From NCBI RefSeq assembly GCF_034440735.1, contig NZ_CP140098.1:3673573-3737572 (forward strand): a DNA stretch of 64,000 nucleotides, read 5' to 3'. Positions within the stretch are counted from its first letter, which is position 1; every line of letters starts with the position of its first letter. Under the pieces are notes generated by a model. The model made no database searches, was not told the origin of the DNA, and saw nothing but the letters and a program-made list of their open reading frames with translations. This DNA comes from Deinococcus sp. AB2017081. GTDB lineage: Bacteria; Deinococcota; Deinococci; Deinococcales; Deinococcaceae. The position numbers and the translations under genes were made by a program. This document shows positions 54,985 to 64,000 of the stretch, piece by piece.

Positions 54985-55956
54985 ATGCCCGTTTCCGGTA
55001 CGCGCCTGCTGAATCTCGAGGGAGAGACCGCCCTGCCGATCCTCAAGGCACTGGCGTCCGAGACCCGGCTGCTGATCCTGAGTCTGCTCACGCACAACGC
55101 CATGAACGTCTCGGAACTGGCCGCCGCGCTGGGGCTGCCGCACTCGACGGTCAATTTCAACCTGGGGCAGTTGCAGGCCGCCGGACTGATCACCGTCGAG
55201 TACGAGCCCGGCACCCGTGGCTCGCAGAAACTGTGTTCACGACGCTTCGACGAGGTGGCCTTCAAGCTGCCGGGGGCCGCCGTCGAGGCCAACGTCGCCC
55301 AGGTCACGGTGAGCATGCCCATCGGCAACTACAGCCACATCGAGGCCACGCCCACCTGCGGCCTGGCTTCCGAGGTCAAGATCATCGGCCTGCTGGACGA
55401 CCCGCGCAGCTTCTACGAGCCGGAGCACGTCTATGCCCAGATCCTGTGGCTGGGCAAGGCCGGCTACGTGGAATACATGTTCCCGAATAACCTGCCGTAC
55501 GGTTCCCGGGTCACTCGCCTGGAACTGAGCATGGAGGTCTGCAGCGAGGCTCCCCAGTACAACCACGACTGGCCCTCGGACATCACGGTGTGGATCAACG
55601 ACCATGAGATCGGCACCTTCACCAGTCCCGGGGACTTCGGCGGCGACCGGGGCCGCCTGACGCCGGAGTGGTGGGTGCAGGATCAGACCATGTCCGGCCA
55701 GCTCAAGCGCTGGACCGTGACCGAGGCGGGCTCGCGCGTGGACGGTAGCGAACCGACAGGGGTCGGACTGGACATGTTGCAGCTCAACCCCAGCACGCGC
55801 AGCCACATCAAGGTGCGCATCGGCGTGAAACCCGATGCCGTGAACCGCCGGGGCCTGAACCTGTTCGGCCGCAAGTTCGGCAACTACGAACAGGATCTCG
55901 TGATGCGCATGGACTACGCCTTCCCACGTCCCGAGGACAGCACAGAGCTGAAATAG
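54985..55956 (+). CDS. ArsR-family-like transcriptional regulator of the pentoside operon
   Basis: A 323-residue protein. The N-terminal winged helix (about 10-85) has ETRLLILSLLTHNAMNVSELAAALGLPHSTVNFNLGQLQAAGLI, an ArsR-like HTH. The remaining ~235 residues form a ligand-binding-type beta domain with many aromatic residues and no metal-binding CxC site. Similar long ArsR-like regulators are found next to GH43/ABC sugar loci in other bacteria. The ATG follows TACACT by 5 nt. It is divergent from the operon it probably controls. Confidence 0.8.
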   Translation: MPVSGTRLLNLEGETALPILKALASETRLLILSLLTHNAMNVSELAAALGLPHSTVNFNLGQLQAAGLITVEYEPGTRGSQKLCSRRFDEVAFKLPGAAVEANVAQVTVSMPIGNYSHIEATPTCGLASEVKIIGLLDDPRSFYEPEHVYAQILWLGKAGYVEYMFPNNLPYGSRVTRLELSMEVCSEAPQYNHDWPSDITVWINDHEIGTFTSPGDFGGDRGRLTPEWWVQDQTMSGQLKRWTVTEAGSRVDGSEPTGVGLDMLQLNPSTRSHIKVRIGVKPDAVNRRGLNLFGRKFGNYEQDLVMRMDYAFPRPEDSTELK

Positions 55957-56074
55957 CATGGCCGACCGATCGCGGTGCCAGCGATCACGCCGCCGTAACC
56001 CCATGATGTGCACCATCCCACTCAAGCGATACTGCCGCCAACCACCGACTTGCAGAAATGCTCAGCATCAGAGC

Positions 56075-56103
56075 AAAACAAAAAATCCCCGTCTATGACG
56101 GGG
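56075..56103 (-). terminator. Terminator of the tRNA-Asp/tRNA-Phe operon
   Basis: On the minus strand CCCCGTC pairs with GACGGGG around a 3-nt loop, followed by ATTTTTTGTTTTG, a strong U-tract. It lies 11 bp past tRNA-Phe. Confidence 0.88.
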
Positions 56104-56114
56104 TTTTCTGTTCT

Positions 56115-56191
<77 letters not shown>

Positions 56192-56211
56192 TGCTTCCCA
56201 TAGGGGAAAGC

Positions 56212-56289
<78 letters not shown>

Positions 56290-56333
56290 GTGCTGGAGGA
56301 TTGTCATGCGCCGCCGAAAAAGCAGCGGGGTTA

Positions 56334-56362
56334 AGGATAGCCGCGCTCCCTGAACTTGTCAA
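56334..56362 (-). promoter_or_regulatory. Promoter of the tRNA-Asp/tRNA-Phe operon
   Basis: On the minus strand: -35 TTGACA (56357-56362), 17-bp spacer, -10 TATCCT (56334-56339), about 45 bp before tRNA-Asp. Confidence 0.75.
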
Positions 56363-56387
56363 CGTGCGGCGCGGAGACGGGCGATCC

Positions 56388-57149
56388 TCAGAAGGGCACG
56401 GCGCGGACGCTGTGCGACAGGGGCTGCCGTTCGGGATCGACCAGCACCTCCAGATACTCGCGGGCGTGCAGAGCGTCGATCATGGCGAAATGATGTTCCT
56501 CGTCGAGCAGCACTCCGTCGTCGATCTGGGTGTGGCCATACACGCCGAAGCTCAGGCCGGCCATCTCGACGTACTCGGGGGTCTCGCGGAACCAGCGCTT
56601 GGGGCTGTGGTCGGCATAGAACAGGTCGTCGTAGTGGCTGTGGGCCGGCAGGGGCGACACGTGGGCGAACTGGAGACTTCCCACCCGGATCTCGCGGGGG
56701 AAGCTCTGCATCCAGGTTCTCAGGTGATCCGGGAGCATCAGGCCGCCGTGCTCCGGATCGAATTCGGTGTGCACCATGCCGCCGCTGGTGCCCAGGACAT
56801 ACGTGGTGTTCAGCACAGCGTCGTCGTGGTTGCCGAGGATGATGTGAACGGCATGCGGCGCGGCGTCCTGAAAGGCCTTCAGGAGATCGAGCTGCTTGAT
56901 CTGCTCGCGGGCCGCCAGGAACAGGTGGTCCGGGTCTTTCGGGTCGAACCGGGCCACTCCGGCCAGGCGGGCGTATTCCCGTTCGTTCTTGGGGTGCACC
57001 AGATCACCGACCAGCACCACCTGAAACAGCCCGGCGTGAACGGGCGGGGTGGGCCGGTGGTGGGCGTCGGCACAGCTCGCCGCCCGCAGCGCAGACCACA
57101 GGGTCTCGAAGTCGGCATGCACGTCGCCGAAGGCCAGGAATTTGTGCAT
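56388..57149 (-). CDS. Metallophosphoesterase (calcineurin-like)
   Basis: A 253-residue protein with all the fold's metal motifs: FGDVHADFETLW (D-x-H), VVLVGDLVHPKN (GD), IILGNHDDAV (GNHD) and VYGHTQIDDG (GHTQ), plus AHVSPLPAH. It probably binds two metal ions and hydrolyses a phosphoester, as diadenosine tetraphosphatases and serine/threonine phosphatases do; substrate unknown. TACACT lies 9 nt before the ATG, so the mRNA leader is absent or a few nt. Confidence 0.87.
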   Translation of the reverse strand: MHKFLAFGDVHADFETLWSALRAASCADAHHRPTPPVHAGLFQVVLVGDLVHPKNEREYARLAGVARFDPKDPDHLFLAAREQIKQLDLLKAFQDAAPHAVHIILGNHDDAVLNTTYVLGTSGGMVHTEFDPEHGGLMLPDHLRTWMQSFPREIRVGSLQFAHVSPLPAHSHYDDLFYADHSPKRWFRETPEYVEMAGLSFGVYGHTQIDDGVLLDEEHHFAMIDALHAREYLEVLVDPERQPLSHSVRAVPF

Positions 57150-57220
57150 CTGACGTCCAGTGTACGGGCCCGTTCCGCGTTTGAGAATGCGCCTACCCGA
57201 ACGGATGCGCTGAACCCGGA

Positions 57221-57820
57221 TCAGGCCTTGAGCAGTGCCTGGAGTTCCTTGTAGATGGCGCGGCTCTCCTCCAGCGTCTCGCCGTACCCGCGCATCAGGA
57301 TGCGGGCAGCCTCCCCGCCCCGCCCGGCGACCTTGAGCTGTTCGAGCAGATCCTCGATGTGGCGTCTGGCCTTGTCCATCTGGGGATCGCGGGGCGGTTC
57401 AGGCGGCAGGGGGCGGGCGGCCGGCGAGGCAGGAAGGGGCGCGTCGGCGTCGAGGTCGGTGGTGTTGGCCCCGTCCTCGGGGTCATATTCGACCCAGGTC
57501 GGCTCGCCTGCCGTGGACACGCCCCAGGTGCGGGCGGCGTCGGCCAGCGCGGCGAGTTTGGCGTCGTTCAGGGTGTGGGCAGTCGCCAGACCCTCACGGA
57601 CGGTGCCGTGCAGGGTCACGCGGACGCGCACCACCGGCGGCTGCACGCTGTCGCATGCCCAGGTCAGCCCCCACTGCGGATCGAGGCGCTCGAGGTGGGC
57701 GGACAGGACATCCATGTCCGGAGCAGGAATCACGCGGGCCTGGTCGCCCCGGACATCCAGGGTGGCCCAGGCGGTCATGCTGGCGCGCAGGGCCTCGCGC
57801 ACGCGGTCAAGTTCGGCCAT
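57221..57820 (-). CDS. DdrA/Rad52-like protein (tentative)
   Basis: A 199-residue protein. Residues about 36-115 align by eye with the DdrA/Rad52-family core: DVLSAHLERLDPQWGLTW resembles the family's -VMDRLD-x-x-x-WS- segment, VRVRVTLHGTVREGLATAH resembles its RLTVLGVTREDIGE segment, and LADAARTWGVSTAGEPTWVEYDPEDG resembles its ALKRCAVQFGIGRYLY...WVPYD. A Pro/Asp-rich linker (about 120-145) and a helical C-terminus (ARRHIEDLLEQLKVAGRGGEA) follow. DdrA binds 3' single-stranded DNA ends and protects them after irradiation. The ATG follows TAGACT by 6 nt. No radiation/desiccation response motif was seen upstream. Confidence 0.5.
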   Translation of the reverse strand: MAELDRVREALRASMTAWATLDVRGDQARVIPAPDMDVLSAHLERLDPQWGLTWACDSVQPPVVRVRVTLHGTVREGLATAHTLNDAKLAALADAARTWGVSTAGEPTWVEYDPEDGANTTDLDADAPLPASPAARPLPPEPPRDPQMDKARRHIEDLLEQLKVAGRGGEAARILMRGYGETLEESRAIYKELQALLKA

Positions 57821-57826
57821 GCCGGC

Positions 57827-57832
57827 AGTCTA
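57827..57832 (-). promoter_or_regulatory. Leaderless -10 box for the DdrA-like gene
   Basis: TAGACT (minus strand) lies exactly 6 nt before the ATG at 57820. Confidence 0.6.
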
Positions 57833-57864
57833 GCGCCCCGGCCGCCGGGCTCAGTGCGTGGTCA

Positions 57865-60273
<2,409 letters not shown>

Positions 60274-60371
60274 CCTGTACCTCCACCCTGTTGGACTGGG
60301 TACAAGTATAGCGGCCGCCCTTGTGGCGACCCGCCGCTCAGCGTGTCTGGCGCGGGCTCATCCGGACTCCG

Positions 60372-60785
60372 TCAGGTGCTGGAGTTCAGGGTCTGGGCCG
60401 TCTGGGTCTGGCAGTCCTCGCACACGCCCATGAATTCCAGGTGCATGTCGGTGACGCGGAAGCCGGCGGGCAGCTTCGTGCTGGGCACGTCGGGCAGGGC
60501 CGTGGCGTCCACGTCGAAGATCGCGCCGCAGCTGCGGCAGACCGCGTGGGGATGGGCCTCGTCGGCCCGCCAGTCGTAGCGGGTGGCCTGCCCGGCGCGT
60601 TCCAGGGTCACGACCACGCCGTCGCGCACCAGGGCGTCCAGGGTGCGGTACACGGTGCCCAGGCTGACACTGGGGAGGCGCTCGCGCACAGCGGCATGGA
60701 TGGTGGCCGCGTCCGGGTGGGCACGGGATGCCTGGAGCACCTCGACCACTGCCGCCCGTTGCCGGGTCTGCCTCACCATCGCCAT
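60372..60785 (-). CDS. Fur-family metal-responsive regulator
   Basis: A 137-residue regulator. The winged helix (about 5-75) includes RQRAAVVEVLQASRAHPDAATIHAAVRERLPSVSLGTVYRTLDAL, typical of Fur/PerR/Zur/Mur. The dimerisation part has the Cys pairs CRSC and CEDC (structural zinc) and HPHAVCRSCG for the regulatory metal. The specific metal (Fe, Mn or Zn, or peroxide sensing) cannot be read with confidence. TAGACT (60792-60797) lies 6 nt before the ATG, a clean leaderless promoter. Confidence 0.87.
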   Translation of the reverse strand: MAMVRQTRQRAAVVEVLQASRAHPDAATIHAAVRERLPSVSLGTVYRTLDALVRDGVVVTLERAGQATRYDWRADEAHPHAVCRSCGAIFDVDATALPDVPSTKLPAGFRVTDMHLEFMGVCEDCQTQTAQTLNSST

Positions 60786-60876
60786 GCACCCAGTCTAGCA
60801 AAGGCGCTGTGACGCCGCCCTGACACGCGCCACCGTTGATTCCGGCCCGCGCTCCGGGGGCCGCCGCCTTGCCTTC

Positions 60877-60904
60877 GTTCAGCAAGTCGCGTAGAACACT
60901 GAAC
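60877..60904. promoter_or_regulatory. Candidate BirA operator at the birA promoter
   Basis: GTTCAG and CTGAAC are inverted around a 16-nt spacer, ending 2 bp before the birA ATG. The architecture of BirA sites (half-sites separated by about 15-16 bp) fits, although these half-sites are short. TAGAACACT in the spacer may be the -10 region. Confidence 0.35.
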
Positions 60905-60906
60905 GG

Positions 60907-61839
60907 ATGCCCGACCGCCTGCTCCCCCTGCTGACCGACGTGCCCCAGACCGGGGACGCGCTGGGCGCACGACTGGGCGTGGGCCGCGTGTGGGTGAACA
61001 CGCTGGCCCACGAACTGCGCGAGGCCGGTATGCCGGTGCTGATCTCGCGCGGCGGCTACGCCCTGGCCCCCGGCACCCCCGCCCCCGGACTGGTGCGGGT
61101 CACCGGCCCGCTGGGCCACGCCCTGCGCTACGCGGGAACCGTGGACAGCACCCAGGACGCGCTGCGCCGCTGGGCCGACGATCCACACGCACCCGCCCCG
61201 CACGGAGCGGTCATGGTCGCCGAGCGGCAGACGGCGGGGCGCGGACGACGTGGACGGACATGGGACACCACGGGCGGCACCCTGGTCTTCAGCGTGCTGC
61301 TGCGGCCAGAGTCCGGACTGGCACTCAGTGTGGCCGACCTGGGGCTGCTGCCGCTGGCCGCCGGTGTCGCCGTGCACGCGGCGTGTGGGGTGGGCGGCCT
61401 GAAGTGGCCCAACGACCTGCTCGCCCCGGACGGCCGCAAACTCGCCGGGATTCTGGTTGAGGCCGACCTGCGCGGCGAGGAGGCCCGGCGCGTGATCCTG
61501 GGCATCGGCGTGAACGTCACGCACGCGCCCCCCGGCGCCGCCCACCTGAGCACGTGGCGCCCCGACGTGACCCGCGCCCAGGTGCTTGGCCGCAGTCTGG
61601 ACGCCCTGGGCACGCACCTCGGGGCGCCGGGGACGGACACCCTGGCGGCGTGGACGGCTGCGAGCGTCACCCTGGGCCGCGCCGTGCGGGTACAGACGCC
61701 CCAGGGCACCACCGAGGGCACCGCCGAGGGTCTTGACGCCCACGGCAGCCTGATCGTCCGCACAGCCAGTGGGCCGCGCACCGTCAGCGCCGGGGATGTC
61801 GAGCTGATCGGCACCCTGACGGGCGGCCCCGCCCCCTGA
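60907..61839 (+). CDS. birA: Biotin-protein ligase / biotin operon repressor
   Basis: Attaches biotin to the acetyl-CoA carboxylase carrier protein, and as bio-AMP complex may repress biotin genes. The 310-residue product has an N-terminal winged helix (about 1-60, TGDALGARLGVGRVWVNTLAHELREAG), so it is the bifunctional type. The catalytic domain has STQDALRRWADD, the biotinoyl-AMP loop AERQTAGRGRRGRTWDTTGG, the conserved LKWPNDLLAPDGRKLAGILVE with the catalytic Lys, and a C-terminal SH3-like domain. It is followed 50 bp on by bioY. Confidence 0.93.
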   Translation: MPDRLLPLLTDVPQTGDALGARLGVGRVWVNTLAHELREAGMPVLISRGGYALAPGTPAPGLVRVTGPLGHALRYAGTVDSTQDALRRWADDPHAPAPHGAVMVAERQTAGRGRRGRTWDTTGGTLVFSVLLRPESGLALSVADLGLLPLAAGVAVHAACGVGGLKWPNDLLAPDGRKLAGILVEADLRGEEARRVILGIGVNVTHAPPGAAHLSTWRPDVTRAQVLGRSLDALGTHLGAPGTDTLAAWTAASVTLGRAVRVQTPQGTTEGTAEGLDAHGSLIVRTASGPRTVSAGDVELIGTLTGGPAP

Positions 61840-61889
61840 CCCGGCCTCCGACCGCCATCACACCGCCACTCTCAGCTCAGGAGCACCCC

Positions 61890-62465
61890 ATGACCCACGC
61901 CACGCACCCCACCCTGGCCCAGACCCTCGCCCCGCACCGCAGCGCCCTGCGCGACCTCGCCCTGGTCGTGGGCGGAGCTGTCCTGATCGCCCTGATCGCC
62001 CAGGTCGAGATTCCCCTGAAGCCCGTGCCGGTCACCCTCCAGACCCTGGGCGTGCTGCTCGTGGGCGCGGCACTGGGCTGGAAGCGGGGCACGGCCTCGC
62101 TGGGCACGTACCTTGGTGCAGGGATCATCGGCCTGCCGGTCTTCGCGGGTGGCGGGGCCGGACTGGCCAAACTCGCCGGCCCCAGCGGCGGCTACCTGAT
62201 CGGCTTCCTGCTGGCTGCTGGCCTGGTCGGCTTCCTGGTGCAGCGCTTCGCCCTCGACCGGCGCGTGCTGGGCACGGCGCTCGCCATGCTGGCCGGCACG
62301 GCGCTGATCTATGCCGTCGGCCTGCCCTGGCTGGCCGCCACCACCGGCCTGCGCGGCGCGGCGCTGCTGAACGCTGGCCTGACTCCCTTCCTGCTGGGCG
62401 ACACGCTCAAGCTCGGCCTGGCCGCCCTGCTGCTGCCCGGCGCGTGGACACTGACGCGCCGCTGA
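61890..62465 (+). CDS. bioY: Biotin transporter substrate-specific component
   Basis: The S-component of an ECF-type biotin uptake system, also active alone. At 191 residues with six membrane helices it fits BioY. Landmarks are IPLKPVPVTLQTLGVLLVGAALGWKRGTASLGTYLG and GLPVFAGGGAGLAKLAGPSGGYLIGF. CAGGAG lies 6 nt before the ATG. Its pairing with birA suggests joint control by biotin. No ECF ATPase genes are nearby. Confidence 0.93.
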   Translation: MTHATHPTLAQTLAPHRSALRDLALVVGGAVLIALIAQVEIPLKPVPVTLQTLGVLLVGAALGWKRGTASLGTYLGAGIIGLPVFAGGGAGLAKLAGPSGGYLIGFLLAAGLVGFLVQRFALDRRVLGTALAMLAGTALIYAVGLPWLAATTGLRGAALLNAGLTPFLLGDTLKLGLAALLLPGAWTLTRR

Positions 62466-62487
62466 CCTGAACCCCTTCACGAACGAA

Positions 62488-62513
62488 CCCCCCACCTTCA
62501 CTCGGGTGGGGGG
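62488..62513 (+). terminator. Terminator of birA-bioY
   Basis: CCCCCCACC pairs with GGTGGGGGG around an 8-nt loop, 22 bp after bioY. The T content downstream is low. Confidence 0.65.
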
Positions 62514-62637
62514 CCGTGCTTGGAGGGGGTTGTCGATGCTCCCGTGTGGTTGCCCCCCTCCTTGCTGCACCCAGTGTGCCCCAGGGGCGCCCGCGCGGCA
62601 TCCGCCGAAAGTGGGAAGCGGGACTAGGCCGGATGGC

Positions 62638-64000
62638 TCAGGGCTGCTCGAACTGCCGGGTGAAGTTGTCCTGCTTGAGGTACACGAAACGTGGCGTCAG
62701 GGGCGGGAGGTTGTTGGCGTCGCGGAAGTTCTCCTCGAAGGCCCAGATGCGGCGGGGGGGCTCGTAGAAGCGGCTCTCGCCCCGCCTGAAGTCACCGAAG
62801 GCGTGCAGGGGGATGTTGAGGCTGACCAGTGAACCGGTGTAGCGGTAATCCACAGTGTTGTTGGGGTTGGTGCCGTTCGAGCCCCAGTCCTCGTGGAAGC
62901 GCATCATGTTGTGCACCCCGCCGCTCTGATCCATAAGACTGTCGGCATACAGCATCCCCTCGCTGCCCGTGGTCGAGGTTCCGGACAGGATCGCGGCATT
63001 CACGATGCTGCCCGAGCTGACGCTGGTGTTGACCGGGTCGCTGGCACTGATGGCATTGCGGCACCACAGCGGCACCTGGGACTTGCTGTCGCCACCGGAG
63101 GGGGTCGCGCTATCGATGGCCGGCGTCTCGCCGTAGCTGGAGTTATACGTGCCGCTATTGTAGGCATACCAAGTCTGACCCATGACGCTCGTGCTGGAAG
63201 CCTCGGCCTTCGTGACGTTTGTGGCGGACATCTGCGTGGACGTCCACCCGGTGACATCGACCTTCGCGATGGTACCGACCTTTGCCCAGCGTGTTCTGCT
63301 CATCCAGAACAGAGTGCTGCCCGAGCGAACCTGACACGTGCGCTGCGTATCCCAGTCCTTGGAGAGCACGTTGACCGAGTCCGCGATGATGGAGGCCGGG
63401 AGCCAGCCGTTCGCCCGGGTGCTGGCGCTGTTGTAACTGCCCCGGATGAAGAGGGCCTGATCCGTGACGACCGTCACGCCCAGGGGCGTGGGGTCGGTGG
63501 CGACCGTTGAGCGCAGCAGGGCCGCATTCGACAGCCGCACGCCGTAGTTGTTGGCCCCGCCACCCTGGGAGATCGATCCGCCGGCTGTGTTGCCGGCCAG
63601 AGCGCTGGTCAGGATGCCGGTGCCGGCGGTATCGTCCACCGTCATGTACAGCACCAGACCGCCCTCGGTGGTGTCGGCGAGGCCGGACAGACTGAGCAGG
63701 GTGCGGTTGGTCTGGAGACACGTCAGCAACTGCCGCATGTTGACCTCCAGGAGACGGCGGGTCGCACGGTTGCTGTCGTTCCCCTGGGCCGGATCTTCCC
63801 AGTACTGGGCTTCGCGGTTGTCACGGAAGGTCTGGGTCGAGGCCAGCCCTGCCGAGCAGGTCGCACCACTGATCGGAGAGCCGTCCACCCGCACGAAGTA
63901 GGGCGTCCACGTGGAGGTCGCGAGGTTGCTCGCCCCAATGGTGCGCTTGAGGACGATCCGCACGTCGGCCTTTGACCAGTACGTGGCGCTGCTGCGGGGC
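62638..64000 (-). CDS. C-terminal part of a large surface or pilus-like protein (partial)
   Basis: The frame is open to the right edge, so the N-terminus is missing; about 454 residues are visible. It is rich in Ser, Thr, Asn and Gly with a few Cys (e.g. GATCSAG, LLTCLQT, VPLWCRNA), as in secreted beta-rich proteins. GGLVLYMTVDD, LFIRGSYN and ASIIADSVNVLSKDW resemble Deinococcus proteins of the PilX/DUF4900-like group that accompany type IV pilus genes. That is an impression, not a domain match. It lies tail-to-tail with bioY. Confidence 0.65.
   Translation of the reverse strand, partial: PRSSATYWSKADVRIVLKRTIGASNLATSTWTPYFVRVDGSPISGATCSAGLASTQTFRDNREAQYWEDPAQGNDSNRATRRLLEVNMRQLLTCLQTNRTLLSLSGLADTTEGGLVLYMTVDDTAGTGILTSALAGNTAGGSISQGGGANNYGVRLSNAALLRSTVATDPTPLGVTVVTDQALFIRGSYNSASTRANGWLPASIIADSVNVLSKDWDTQRTCQVRSGSTLFWMSRTRWAKVGTIAKVDVTGWTSTQMSATNVTKAEASSTSVMGQTWYAYNSGTYNSSYGETPAIDSATPSGGDSKSQVPLWCRNAISASDPVNTSVSSGSIVNAAILSGTSTTGSEGMLYADSLMDQSGGVHNMMRFHEDWGSNGTNPNNTVDYRYTGSLVSLNIPLHAFGDFRRGESRFYEPPRRIWAFEENFRDANNLPPLTPRFVYLKQDNFTRQFEQP

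Overview
The window is about 64 kb of GC-rich (roughly 68-70% by eye) bacterial chromosome. It looks like a Deinococcus species: Deinococcus-type trehalose synthase, TrpRS and DnaJ, a futalosine-pathway hydrolase, paired fabH genes in a fab operon, a DdrA-like protein, and above all many genes whose start codon sits 5-7 nt behind a TANNNT -10 box, the leaderless-mRNA promoter layout known from Deinococcus deserti. I see no prophage, intact insertion sequence, CRISPR array or rRNA. Two copies of a ~120-bp palindromic repeat, one other repeat-rich spacer and one AT-rich patch are the only mobile-looking DNA.

Layout. 0-8.3 kb: end of a membrane protein overlapping recJ, an orphan lower-GC gene, a thiolase, and divergent alpha-glucosidase and ankyrin genes. 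8-14.3 kb: Rieske ferredoxin, secreted protein, VOC dioxygenase, fructosamine kinase-like protein, a membrane protein behind an 18-bp palindrome, and a Sel1-repeat protein. 14.4-18.1 kb: a five-gene minus-strand set (GNAT, two cupins, PLP decarboxylase, two-domain VOC protein). 18.2-26.5 kb: treS-mqnB, threonine dehydrogenase, a tryptophan-rich leader peptide and attenuator ahead of trpS, a GGDEF protein and dnaJ. 26.7-33 kb: prs, tRNA-Gln, rpsA, an SDR-AKR pair and a GNAT gene. 33-35.2 kb: ppk.

35.3-42.5 kb is a fatty-acid synthesis operon transcribed right to left: fabH2, fabH1, fabD, two tandem DinB-like genes, a lipoprotein gene, fabG, acpP, fabF. From fabH1 to fabG every junction overlaps or nearly touches. 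The two fabH promoters carry matching operators over the -35 box.

42.6-47.8 kb has a large SARP/AfsR-like regulator followed by a lipoprotein with an FN3 domain and a region that reads like a cholesterol-dependent cytolysin. 48-56 kb is a pentoside-utilisation operon (binding protein, two permeases, a GH-A hydrolase, two GH43 enzymes) divergent from its likely ArsR-type regulator. 56-64 kb: a tRNA-Asp/tRNA-Phe operon, metallophosphoesterase, DdrA/Rad52-like protein, penicillin-acylase family hydrolase, Fur-family regulator, birA-bioY, and the C-terminal part of a large surface or pilus-like protein that runs off the right edge.

The strongest candidates for something new are the trpS attenuator driven by a leaderless Trp-Trp leader peptide, the membrane-anchored cytolysin-like protein with its adjacent regulator, the twin fabH operators, and the DinB/lipoprotein insertion in the fab operon. 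All functional calls were made by reading motifs by eye; no database search was run.
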